54,662 bases of DNA, taken from positions 1 through 54,662 of the forward strand of contig JANQPG010000080.1 of NCBI GenBank assembly GCA_028289545.1, given 5' to 3'. Below the pieces are notes generated by a model. The model was given only the letters and a program-made list of their open reading frames with translations. It was not told where the DNA came from and did not search any database. Shown piece by piece: positions 26,395 through 35,895 of this stretch (position 1 is its first letter; every line of letters begins with the position of its first letter). The stretch is from Woeseiaceae bacterium (GTDB lineage Bacteria; Pseudomonadota; Gammaproteobacteria; Steroidobacterales; Woeseiaceae). The position numbers were made by a program, and so were the translations under genes.

Positions 26395-28137
26395 ATGGCC
26401 GGCCGTATCCCCCAGGCATTTATCGACGATCTGATCGCCCGCGCCGACGTGGTTGAGGTGGTTGGCCGACGCGTGCCGCTTAAGAAGGCAGGCCGGGAAT
26501 TCAAGGCCTGCTGTCCGTTCCACGATGAGAAAACGCCATCCTTCACTGTCAGCCCGACAAAAGGTTTTTACCACTGCTTCGGCTGCGGCGCACACGGCAC
26601 GGCCATTACCTTCCTCATGGAATATGACCACATGAGTTTCGTCGACGCGGTCGAAACCCTGGCCGCCATGCTCGGCGTCGAGGTACCGCGCGACGAGAGC
26701 GACCGTCCCGCGCGCCGCTATGACGAGCTGTTCGATCTCAACGCCCGCGTCGCTCGCGGCTGGCAGCAGCAGCTTTCGGGACACGACGATGCCGTGGACT
26801 ACCTGAAGAAACGCGGTATCGACGGCGCCACGGCGAAGCGATTCGGCCTGGGCTTCGCCCCGGACGGCTGGTCCGCCGTGCTCGACCGCTACGGCAAGGA
26901 TGCGGAGGCGATCGAGCGGCTGCTGTCTGTGGGCCTCATCATTCGCAAAGACAATGGTCGCCATTACGATCGCTTTCGCGATCGGCTCATGTTCCCGATC
27001 CGCGACGCGCGGGGCCGCACGATCGGCTTCGGCGGGCGCACACTGGGCGACGGTGAACCCAAGTACCTGAACTCGCCCGAAACGGTGCTGTTCCACAAAG
27101 GCCGCGAGCTGTATGGCCTGCACGAGGCGCGACAGGCGCTGCGCAACATCGAGCGGCTCGTTGTCGTCGAAGGCTATATGGACGTCGTCGCCCTCGCCCG
27201 CCACGGGATCGACTTTGCCGTGGGCACGCTGGGCACGGCAACAACACCGGAACACCTGAACCGGCTGTTCCGGCTGACCGACAACGTGGACTTCTGCTTC
27301 GACGGCGACCGCGCGGGCAAACAGGCTGCCTGGCGCGCGCTGGAAACAGCGCTGCCGCTAATACGCGAAGGCCGGCAGGTACGTTTTACGTTCCTGCCCG
27401 ACAAACACGATCCGGATTCGTATGTGAACGAGTTCGGCGCCGACGCATTTGTCGCCGCGCTCGACGGCGGCGTCAAACTCGCCGACTACCTGATTAGCGA
27501 ACTCGCCTCGGACGTCGATCTCGACAGCGTAGATGGCCGCGCGAGACTCGCCGAGCGCGCCCGGCCGCTAATCGGTAAAGTGCCCGAGGGCGTGTACCGC
27601 GAACTGCTTATGGATTCGCTTGCCGCCGCGGTGGGACTGTCTGCCGACAAGCTCAAGCAGCTGCTCAAGCCCGGCCGGGATAACGATGCCGCACGAGACA
27701 AGCAGCGCCCGCTCGCCAAAATCCGCAGGATTGGCTCTCATGGAGGGCCATCGGTGATACGCCGCGCCGTCACGCTGCTCCTGAATCACCCGGAGGCCGG
27801 CCGCGAACTCGACGCCTCGGTGCTGGCTGAGCTGGAACGCCCGGGCGCCGCGCTCCTGAGGAAGCTTATTGAAACCGTGCAGTCAGAACCCAATATCAGC
27901 ACGGCTGGGCTATTGGAGCGGTGGCGGCACGACGACGAGGGGCGCTATCTGGGCAAGCTGGCGGCCGCGAACATCCCGGCCGAAGAAGCCGAATTCGACG
28001 CGGCCGCGGAACTTTCACAGTGTCTTGGCCAGCTGAAACTCGTAGCCCGCAAGGACCGTATTGATTTTCTTATTCAAAAACAAAGAGATAGCTCGCTCAG
28101 CGATGACGAGCTTGCGGAACTCAGAGGCTTACGCTGA
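26395..28137 (+). CDS. dnaG: DNA primase
   Basis: A 580-residue primase that makes RNA primers for replication. The N-terminal CHC2 zinc ribbon has Cys40, His43, Cys61 and Cys64 (ACCPFHDEK and HCFGCGAHG). The RNA polymerase domain contains the TOPRIM motif VVVEGYMDVVAL with Glu259, and the acidic CFDGDRAGKQAA. The C-terminal helicase-binding region follows. Length equals E. coli DnaG (581). It is the third gene of the operon, 159 bp after yqeY and about 80 bp ahead of rpoD. Confidence 0.97.
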   Translation: MAGRIPQAFIDDLIARADVVEVVGRRVPLKKAGREFKACCPFHDEKTPSFTVSPTKGFYHCFGCGAHGTAITFLMEYDHMSFVDAVETLAAMLGVEVPRDESDRPARRYDELFDLNARVARGWQQQLSGHDDAVDYLKKRGIDGATAKRFGLGFAPDGWSAVLDRYGKDAEAIERLLSVGLIIRKDNGRHYDRFRDRLMFPIRDARGRTIGFGGRTLGDGEPKYLNSPETVLFHKGRELYGLHEARQALRNIERLVVVEGYMDVVALARHGIDFAVGTLGTATTPEHLNRLFRLTDNVDFCFDGDRAGKQAAWRALETALPLIREGRQVRFTFLPDKHDPDSYVNEFGADAFVAALDGGVKLADYLISELASDVDLDSVDGRARLAERARPLIGKVPEGVYRELLMDSLAAAVGLSADKLKQLLKPGRDNDAARDKQRPLAKIRRIGSHGGPSVIRRAVTLLLNHPEAGRELDASVLAELERPGAALLRKLIETVQSEPNISTAGLLERWRHDDEGRYLGKLAAANIPAEEAEFDAAAELSQCLGQLKLVARKDRIDFLIQKQRDSSLSDDELAELRGLR

Positions 28138-28217
28138 GGTCGAAAATTCGGTAGCTAGCACTCCTGCATGAGCGTAGAATTGCGGGTTTGCATTTTTCAC
28201 GTGGAGGACGTTTCGTC

Positions 28218-30044
<1,827 letters not shown>

Positions 30045-30066
30045 TCGGCACGAGGTTCAGACCGAG

Positions 30067-30095
30067 AAAAGCCGGGCAGCGCCCGGCTTTTCTTT
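30067..30095 (+). terminator. Intrinsic terminator of the rpsU-rpoD operon
   Basis: An 11-bp stem AAAAGCCGGGC / GCCCGGCTTTT with an AGC loop is followed by CTTTG. It lies 23 nt after rpoD and is a good Rho-independent terminator closing the operon before the tRNA gene. Confidence 0.9.
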
Positions 30096-30177
30096 GTTAG
30101 AATTCCGCGTCTTCGGGCCTGCGCACGATTGCTTGAACATTCATTCAGGCCCGGCGAGTAAGACATATACAGAGTGT

Positions 30178-30489
30178 GGGCCTGTAGCTCAGTTGGTTAG
30201 AGCAGGGGACTCATCAAATTGGTGCGCTGACGGCGAAAGCCGTCAGGCGGTACGGGATGAATTCAGGGAAACCTTAGCAGCACAGGCTGTTGGCAACCCT
30301 GAGCCAAGCCGGCGGTACACCGCCGGACGGTGCAGAGACTACCTGGGGACTGGAGTGTCCTTAATAACAGGCTAGAGCGTCCCGCCCCTAACGATACGGT
30401 CGAGGGTGATGAGATAGTCCACTCCATCCGGAAACGGGTGGGCAGAGTGAATCCCTTGGTCGTAGGTTCGAGTCCTACCGGGCCCACCA
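30178..30489 (+). tRNA. tRNA-Ile(CAU), interrupted by a group I intron
   Basis: Exon 1 (30178-30214, 37 nt) and exon 2 (30450-30489, 40 nt) join to a perfect 77-nt cloverleaf with encoded CCA. Acceptor stem GGGCCTG/CGGGCCC, D stem GCTC/GAGC, anticodon stem GGGGA/TCCCT, loop CTCATAA, T stem GTAGG/CCTAC with TTCGAGT loop. The CAU anticodon and close likeness to E. coli ileX indicate the minor isoleucine tRNA whose C34 is changed to lysidine by TilS and which reads AUA; I cannot exclude elongator tRNA-Met, but the D and anticodon arms fit Ile2. The intron sits after U36. A TATACA box at 30166 may be the -10 element. Confidence 0.93.
30215..30449 (+). ncRNA. Self-splicing group I intron in tRNA-Ile(CAU), Azoarcus-like
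   Basis: The 235-nt intervening sequence has all core helices of a group I ribozyme. The internal guide GTG (30222-30224) pairs with exon CAT, placing the conserved U-G pair at the 5' splice site; the intron ends in G30449. P2 is CTGACGGC-GAAA-GCCGTCAG; P3 CGGGA (30253) with TCCCG (30380); P4 TCAGGG (30263) with CCCTGA (30297); P6 CCGGCGG/CCGCCGG; P7 GACTA (30337) with TAGTC (30415); P8 30386-30406; P9 ends in a GAAA loop (30423-30442). GAAA loops on P2 and P9 and the CAU/GUG pairing are as in the Azoarcus tRNA-Ile intron. There is no homing endonuclease gene. An extra stem (30342-30371) lies between P7 and P3. Confidence 0.93.
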
Positions 30490-30739
30490 TTCTTTGCAGT
30501 CTCTCTAGAGCCTGCTTGGCTCGACTAGAAATGCATTCCTTCGCTGTCGGCCGCTCGCATCAAGCATCTCATGTCGACGACCGCGTAGATGGACAAGGTT
30601 GCGATCTCCTTTGTCAATCCGATATCCATCGCGAAACCGGTAGCCGCTGCTCGCGGTAGATCTCGACCAGAATCGGTGATAATAATTCGAGAATACGAAA
30701 GCAGCGCGATGATACAACGGTCATTGTTTGGGGGAAGGA

Positions 30740-32341
30740 ATGAGTGCAACACGAATAATTGATAACCCATTTGGACCAATAAAGGCTGATGAGCTAATCA
30801 ATGACAATGGCGCAATCAAATACGCCTATGACGTCAGCAATGTTATGAAAGAAACCCTCGAAACGCTAAACAGCCGACGAGCTCTAGTAGTTGGCCGCAA
30901 AGGCTCGGGCAAAACCACACTGATGTATCGAATGCTGCGTCGCGAAGCCGGCATAACCTGCATACTGGATATCGGACGAGATTTCTCAAGCGTTGCCAGC
31001 GTTCTTTCGAAAAACCCAACAACGCGTTTTACGGAGGAAGCCGCTCGACTGTGGAGCACCGTAATCTGGAATTCTGTCATCCTTACTGCACACAACAGTG
31101 GGGAGTTGCTTTATAAACACTTAGTCGGCGACCAAGTACAGTTCATAAAAAAGTACGTCGCGAATCTCCAGTCAAGAGTTGATGAGTTCTCTGAGACGAC
31201 GGCCACTAGACTTGCGGCCACGACTGTCAAAACAACAAGGCCAGGCTCCTTGCAGTTCGTGGCGGCCGTATTTTCAGCCGCCCTGGAAAGTGACCTACAA
31301 GTTGGTACGGCTTCGGAGTACGTTAAGAAGGCACTGGCTAAGGCCAATACGCGTATTAACGTGCTGATAGACACGATGGAGTTTTACGACATACGAAAGA
31401 GCACCGAAGCCCAGGATTGCATGAGGGGATTGCTTCACTGTTGCTCGCAGGTCCACAACGACAGCGATCATATCGCGTGTCGACTGTTTTTTCCCGGAGA
31501 GCTGACCGACTTCGTCAAATCACATGTATCGAGCTCCGTACTCAAGGATATGCAAGACGCGCATTACTTGAAATGGAATGCGCCTGAGCTCGTTGCCCTA
31601 GCCGCACTGCGATTACGCGACACCCTTGGTAGCGAGAATAAACATGGATTTGAGGGATTCAGTGACTGGGGGTGGGGTTTCACCGAGCTGCTGATGTTCG
31701 ACTCCCGCCCTGCTCAGCGCCTTTTGCACGAGATATTGCCTCACTCGGTCACTAACAGTCGCGGAGAGACTATTGAGTCAATCTCGTACATTTTGCGCCA
31801 TACGCAGCTGACACCGCGTCAGTTCTTGACTGTATTGAACAAGTTGACGGAGAAGTACTTTCGAAAATCCGAAAAGGAGGAAGTTTTGCTTCCTCAACGA
31901 CGGATTGAAGAAACCACGCTTCTGGCCGTTGTCGAGAGATGTGCCCAGGAAATCTACACAGACATACTGTCGACTTTTCGGGAAATATACCCTGACGTCG
32001 AACACATGCTACATCGAATAATACCTTACATGCCCAGCGTGTTTTCGAATGAGCAACTACTAGCACAGTATAAGAAATCGGAAATCAAGCAAGACTTTGG
32101 CGTTGGTTTCGAAGACATGAAAACGGCTTTTTCGGACATAGGCGCCGTAGGTATTGTGGGACGCGACAATTACACCCAATACTCTGTTGAGGGATCTTTC
32201 TCTTACATGAGTGAGCAAAGGCTAATACTTTCAGCATCCAGAAAGTTCTGCGTGCACCCAGTGTTTAGTGCAGTTTTCCAACCCGGAGACGAAGACGGCA
32301 AAGCCGTCTACCCAAAAGGCTCCAGCGTCACGGGTTCTTGA
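30740..32341 (+). CDS. P-loop ATPase, resembles the Sll1717 family; possible defence gene
   Basis: A 533-residue protein, starting at the ATG preceded by GGGGGAAGGA. Walker A is GRKGSGKTT (residues 52-60) and Walker B is NVLIDTMEFYD, with Asp211 and Glu214. The start, NPFGPIKADELI, and overall layout (ATPase in the N-terminal half, helical C-terminal half without a known domain) recall ATPases catalogued as Sll1717 family, which are often found alone in variable regions. The codon use and base composition are clearly more AT-rich than the neighbours, suggesting transfer. It directly follows a tRNA gene, a common integration site. No membrane segment or nuclease motif is seen. A defence role is inference only. 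Confidence 0.7.
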   Translation: MSATRIIDNPFGPIKADELINDNGAIKYAYDVSNVMKETLETLNSRRALVVGRKGSGKTTLMYRMLRREAGITCILDIGRDFSSVASVLSKNPTTRFTEEAARLWSTVIWNSVILTAHNSGELLYKHLVGDQVQFIKKYVANLQSRVDEFSETTATRLAATTVKTTRPGSLQFVAAVFSAALESDLQVGTASEYVKKALAKANTRINVLIDTMEFYDIRKSTEAQDCMRGLLHCCSQVHNDSDHIACRLFFPGELTDFVKSHVSSSVLKDMQDAHYLKWNAPELVALAALRLRDTLGSENKHGFEGFSDWGWGFTELLMFDSRPAQRLLHEILPHSVTNSRGETIESISYILRHTQLTPRQFLTVLNKLTEKYFRKSEKEEVLLPQRRIEETTLLAVVERCAQEIYTDILSTFREIYPDVEHMLHRIIPYMPSVFSNEQLLAQYKKSEIKQDFGVGFEDMKTAFSDIGAVGIVGRDNYTQYSVEGSFSYMSEQRLILSASRKFCVHPVFSAVFQPGDEDGKAVYPKGSSVTGS

Positions 32342-32605
32342 TGGCGTGACTCATTCGCTCGAAACCTATGGCGCAGACCCCAATTTGGCAGGATATTGGG
32401 ACTCTTGCCGTACGAAGAATTAGCCGAAGGGAAACGCGGAGCCAAGATTTTGGCGATCCACCTAGCGTGATCGAAAGATATCGCCTTGGATCCGAAGGTC
32501 TGTATTGCCGTACCTGGAAACGATAATCAGCCGAAAACGCCGTACATCTCGGCCCCCATGGAAAGCGAAGTGCGGTATCAGACACACGATCGGGAAACGT
32601 TCGAA

Positions 32606-32989
32606 TCAGCGCTTTCCTGTTGCGCCGATCGCGGAGAGAACAAAGAAGACGACACCACACACCGCCGCGCCGTAAATCAGCAGCGACGACACGTGGGACG
32701 AGAATTCGTAGGCTTCGTGCCCCGAAAACGCGGCATGCAGTCCGGCATGCACAATCAAAAAGCCCGAAGCGATCTTCTGAGTGAGCGCTCGAACCCTTGT
32801 ATTGAGACTCGCCACAAACGCTATCGTGACGGCAAACAGAGGAACGTGCGCGACGAGAAAAACCAGCTCTCCGGTTGCATCCGGCAGCCAGCTCGTCAGC
32901 GGCAGAACGCGCCATTCGTGATTGGTCATGGCGTCCATTTCGTGTGTGAACAGCAGCCCAAGGCCAAGGTAGAAGACAAGATTCTTCAT
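32606..32989 (-). CDS. Small membrane protein, resembles DUF6713
   Basis: A 127-residue protein with about four hydrophobic helices (starting LVFYLGLGLLF, then LVFLVAHVPLFAVTIAFVA, IASGFLIVHAGLHAAF, LLIYGAAVCGVVFFVLSAI). The N-terminal motif FTHEMDAMTNHEWRVLP and further His residues (AHVP, HAGLH, SGHEAYE) inside or near helices are striking and could bind a metal or haem; I recall this pattern from proteins called DUF6713, without known function. The 264 bp between it and the ATPase gene hold no gene that I can support. Confidence 0.75.
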   Translation of the reverse strand: MKNLVFYLGLGLLFTHEMDAMTNHEWRVLPLTSWLPDATGELVFLVAHVPLFAVTIAFVASLNTRVRALTQKIASGFLIVHAGLHAAFSGHEAYEFSSHVSSLLIYGAAVCGVVFFVLSAIGATGKR

Positions 32990-33034
32990 TCGACTCTCAG
33001 CATGCGAACGTGGGGCAGAATAGAACCGCCCCGG

Positions 33035-33322
33035 CTAGAGCAACTCAATTCGCAGCTCCCGCCCGACGGCTTTTGCCGCGGCGATCAGCGTATCGAGCTG
33101 AATTTTGTCATTCTTCGGGTCCAGAATCCGGTCCAGTTGACTGCGGCTGGTGTTCATCGCTTTGGCCATTTGCACCTTGCTCATTGATTCCTCGGCCATC
33201 GCCTGCTCAAGCTGCCAGGCAAGAACGCTTTTGATTGCGCTTGCGGTCGTTTCTTCGAGGGTACCTTGCTCTCTCAGATAATCCTCGAAGGAAGAACCTA
33301 CGTACGGGTTTTTCTTTCCCAC
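33035..33322 (-). CDS. XRE-type antitoxin (HigA-like) of a Gp49-type toxin-antitoxin pair
   Basis: A 95-residue helix-turn-helix protein. The N-terminal segment (NPYVGSSFEDYLREQG) is typical of antitoxins paired with Gp49-like toxins; the HTH covers residues about 40-75 (MSKVQMAKAMNTSRSQLDRILD). It overlaps the toxin gene's 3' end by 25 bp. It would bind the toxin and the dyads upstream of the locus. Since the toxin gene is broken, it may now be an orphan regulator. The gene itself looks intact. Confidence 0.85.
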   Translation of the reverse strand: MGKKNPYVGSSFEDYLREQGTLEETTASAIKSVLAWQLEQAMAEESMSKVQMAKAMNTSRSQLDRILDPKNDKIQLDTLIAAAKAVGRELRIELL

Positions 33323-33660
33323 GATTTCACCTCCCTCATCCGTAGGGCCGCCAGGTTCAAGTCGGCTTTCGGAGTCTTACGAGCTTTCTTGATAAAACCG
33401 TGCAGCAACAGTATCCGGCCTCCGTCTGGCGCGAAGATCACACGCGCAATCCGTTTGTCGCCAATGCGGGAACGGATCTCCCATAAGCCGTGACCCAGAG
33501 CCCGGCACAACGGCATTCCCACCGGTCAGGCGAATTCCACCTTGCGGATATCCTCGCCTATGGCCTTCCGATCGCGGGCACCAAGACCCTGCAGCCAATC
33601 TCTTACAGGTTCGGTTCCGTTGCGCGTGACGAAGAAAAACGCCGGCAGTTTCTTTAGCAG
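33298..33660 (-). pseudogene. RelE/HigB-type toxin (Gp49-like), inactivated by an in-frame TGA and lacking a start codon
   Basis: The reading frame encodes KKLPAFFFVTRNGTEPVRDW..., then DRKAIGEDIRKVEFA, then a TGA (33526-33528), then PVGMPLCRALGHGLWEIRS and RIARVIFAPDGGRILLLHGF, IKKARKTPKADLNLA. This is a full Gp49-like (DUF891) toxin except that the codon where the family has Trp (in the usual WPVGMP) is TGA, one transition away from TGG. In addition, the frame has no ATG, GTG or TTG before the first conserved residue; only CTG/CTA codons precede KKLP after an upstream TAG. The toxin is therefore most likely dead, while the antitoxin is intact. A GTG at 33520-33522 could restart only the second half. 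Confidence 0.85.
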
Positions 33661-33666
33661 AGTCTA

Positions 33667-33704
33667 TGTACCCCACAAAGTACAATGTACCCTGCCGGGT
33701 ACAT
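33667..33704. promoter_or_regulatory. Twin dyads upstream of the toxin-antitoxin locus, probable autoregulatory operator
   Basis: ATGTACCC-TGCC-GGGTACAT (33685-33704) is a perfect dyad with 8-bp arms. Beside it lies TGTAC-N8-GTACA (33667-33684). Together four copies of GTAC-type half-sites stand immediately upstream of the toxin frame, where HigA-type antitoxins usually bind to repress their own operon. Confidence 0.65.
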
Positions 33705-34279
33705 TGCTGTCAATGGAAGTTCCGAGCGTCACAACAAACGCGCGGAGGTGTGTGGATAAGGCGAAAGGGCTACGTTGCACAACGTAAGTCAGACAGGCAC
33801 AAGAACGCCTCGGTATTATTGGCCGAGATATCAAGTTTCGGATTAGGCGCGGATTACAGTGCAGGGCGTTGGAGTGTTCGCCGCACCGATGTTTCGATCC
33901 GATCGGTAAGCCTACTCAGTTCCCGAAAGAAACCGCCGGATATCCGTGCTCTCGTAATCGAGAATCGAACTAGGGTAGTGAGCGCACGTCGATGAAGACT
34001 ACCCTCCATTCTCATATGCCCGGCGCTTATATGCCGCGCGGTCGCGCACAGGATATGGCGCTTCGCGACCATCCGAGCAGCCTGCTCGCCGATCGTTCGA
34101 GTCGCCGCGGGCAGATTCTTGCCGCCGTGCGCACACGTCGATCCTTTTATGCACTGTTCGATACTTTTATGCACTGCGTGCTCTCGTTGCGTGCAAACGT
34201 ATGAATGTGGGTTTTGCCTCCGCCTGCGTCTAATTGATAAACCCCGCGCATTTCTCACCCGAACACGTGTTGAGGACCG
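33705..34279. other. Repeat-rich intergenic stretch without a supportable gene
   Basis: No protein gene is supportable in these 575 bp. Visible structures are a dyad TACGTTG-CA-CAACGTA (33771-33786), an 8-bp inverted repeat AGGGTAGT/ACTACCCT with an 18-nt loop (33972-33979 and 33998-34005), two ATATGCC copies near 34015-34035, and a 13-bp direct repeat at 34144-34176. A 70-codon frame at 33992-34204 has no ribosome-binding site and spans these repeats. The stretch separates the toxin-antitoxin remnant from the sigma factor gene. Confidence 0.6.
34144..34176 (+). repeat. 13-bp direct repeat, 20-bp period
   Basis: CTTTTATGCACTG occurs at 34144-34156 and again at 34164-34176. The 20-bp period places both copies on the same face of the helix, about 105 bp upstream of the ECF sigma factor gene, so they could be binding sites of a regulator. 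Confidence 0.6.
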
Positions 34280-34810
34280 ATGGACAGCCAACGAGCAGAG
34301 TACGATATGGAGGTACTGCCGCTTAAGAGCGTTGCTGCGCTCCGTCGCCATTTGAGCCGCCGGCTCAGCTGCGAGCAGGACGTCAATGACATTGCACAGG
34401 AGGCTTGTTTGAGGCTCCTGCAGGCGCATCGAAACAAGGCCGACATCCAGAATCCCAATGCCTATCTGTACAGAATCGCCGGAAACCTTCTGTACCGTCA
34501 CTACGCGGGCCAGGAAAAACGCGAGATCGCTAACTCCATTGACGAACTGGCCGATGACAGCTGTTGCCCCGAGGAGCAGACGACTCGCGCCATACATGCC
34601 GAGCGAATCAATCAGACCGTCCGTGAACTCTCCCCGAAATGCCAGCAGGCCCTGTACCTGCGCTGGCGCAAAGGGATGCAGGTGCTCGAGATTGCGGAAG
34701 CGATGAACCTGTCGCGGGGCATGGTGAAGAAGTACCTTGCGCAGGGGCTCGCACATTGCCGCGGGCGGCTGACCGTTGACGGTGCGGAGGAGAAGACCAT
34801 GGCGGCGTAG
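34280..34810 (+). CDS. ECF-type RNA polymerase sigma factor (FecI-like), orphan
   Basis: A 176-residue sigma factor with region 2 (about residues 15-85: DVNDIAQEACLRLLQAH and NAYLYRIAGNLLYRHY) and region 4 (about 112-165: RELSPKCQQALYLRW, then VLEIAEAMNLSRGMVKKYLAQGL). It is closest in style to FecI-type sigmas, but neither a FecR-like anti-sigma nor a TonB receptor follows; the next genes are MOSC and GNAT proteins. How it is kept inactive is therefore not visible. GAGGA precedes the ATG. Two direct repeats lie upstream. Confidence 0.88.
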   Translation: MDSQRAEYDMEVLPLKSVAALRRHLSRRLSCEQDVNDIAQEACLRLLQAHRNKADIQNPNAYLYRIAGNLLYRHYAGQEKREIANSIDELADDSCCPEEQTTRAIHAERINQTVRELSPKCQQALYLRWRKGMQVLEIAEAMNLSRGMVKKYLAQGLAHCRGRLTVDGAEEKTMAA

Positions 34811-35036
34811 AACGACCGCCCCACCAGCACTGCGGTCGCCGCCGCGTGCACATCCCCAAGTCGTCGACCTTGAACCGCGCTCGCTGATCCCGCTATGCTT
34901 CACGAACAGTGTAAATGTCGTCATTGCGACGTTTACCCTGCGTCGAGAGGCGCTGCAGCGGTTATTCATACCGTCACGCTCGACAGCAGGTTGTCAATCC
35001 AGGCAAAGGGCGCCTCTGTTCGAGGAGGTGCTGGAC

Positions 35037-35765
35037 ATGTCCAGATCCATTGATGCCGTGCCCGTCGGTCGCGTGACGGGGTTATGGCGCTACCCCGTCA
35101 AGTCCATGGGTGCCGAGGTCTTGAGCGAAGCCCAGGTCGACTGGCACGGGTTCGAGGGTGATCGCCGCTGGGCGTTCGTGCGTCACAACAAGGTACCCAG
35201 CGGATTCCCGTGGCTCACCTTGCGCGAGTGCCCGGGGATGAACGGGTATGTGCCCTCCTTCGTCAATCCGGACCAGCCGAACACGTCGCCCACAGTCGTT
35301 CGAACTCCGGACGGCGAAGTGTTCGACGTGACCGACCCTGCGCTCGGCAGAATGCTTGACGCCAATGGCGCTCAGGTAATCCGCCAGGCTCGCGGCGTTT
35401 TCGACACATTCCCACTTTCCCTCATCACGACGCAGACTGTCGATCAGCTCGGCGAGTGGATCGGCGAAACGCTCGATGTGCAGCGGTTCCGCCCCAACGT
35501 ACTTGTCGAAGCGTCAGACGATCTGCCGTTTCAGGAAGACGATTGGGTCGGCTGCGTTATCCGGCTCGGCGGTGTACGTATGCGCGTCGACAAACGCGAT
35601 GGCCGCTGTGTCGTCATAACGATCGATCCCGTGACGGCGGAGCGCACGCCGTCAATCCTCAGAACCGTCGTCGACGAACGCGAAGGTTGTCTGGGTGTGT
35701 ACGGAACAACCGTACAACCGGGAAACGTTACTATTGGCGATGTCGTGTTGCTTGAGCCGGAATAA
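35037..35765 (+). CDS. MOSC domain protein
   Basis: A 242-residue protein with the N-terminal MOSC beta-barrel (VTGLWRYPVKSMGAEVLSEA, GFEGDRRWAFV) and the C-terminal MOSC domain (FRPNVLVEA, DGRCVVITIDPVT with the conserved Cys, probably the molybdenum-cofactor sulfur ligand). Such proteins are thought to handle sulfur-bound molybdenum cofactor, like the mARC reductases, but the substrate is unknown. A perfect AGGAGG stands 8 nt before the ATG at 35037, so the longer frame back to 34776 is rejected. Confidence 0.9.
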   Translation: MSRSIDAVPVGRVTGLWRYPVKSMGAEVLSEAQVDWHGFEGDRRWAFVRHNKVPSGFPWLTLRECPGMNGYVPSFVNPDQPNTSPTVVRTPDGEVFDVTDPALGRMLDANGAQVIRQARGVFDTFPLSLITTQTVDQLGEWIGETLDVQRFRPNVLVEASDDLPFQEDDWVGCVIRLGGVRMRVDKRDGRCVVITIDPVTAERTPSILRTVVDEREGCLGVYGTTVQPGNVTIGDVVLLEPE

Positions 35766-35895
35766 ACGGCTCCGGGTGCCGGGCTAAAAATCGGCGGCGG
35801 CGGACAAAGACGATTTGCACCGATCCGCTAATGGCCGGAGACTATGTAAGCAGCCACCACGAGCGTAAGTGCTTTGGCCGGTACGAGTGAGATAT

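Noticed and set aside
33992..34204. 70-codon plus-strand frame in the repeat-rich stretch
   Set aside because: No ribosome-binding site, spans inverted and direct repeats, no recognisable domain.
30490..34279. Attachment-site duplicate of the tRNA 3' end, as expected for an integrated island
   Set aside because: I looked for repeats of the T-arm and acceptor end downstream and saw none; no integrase gene is present either.
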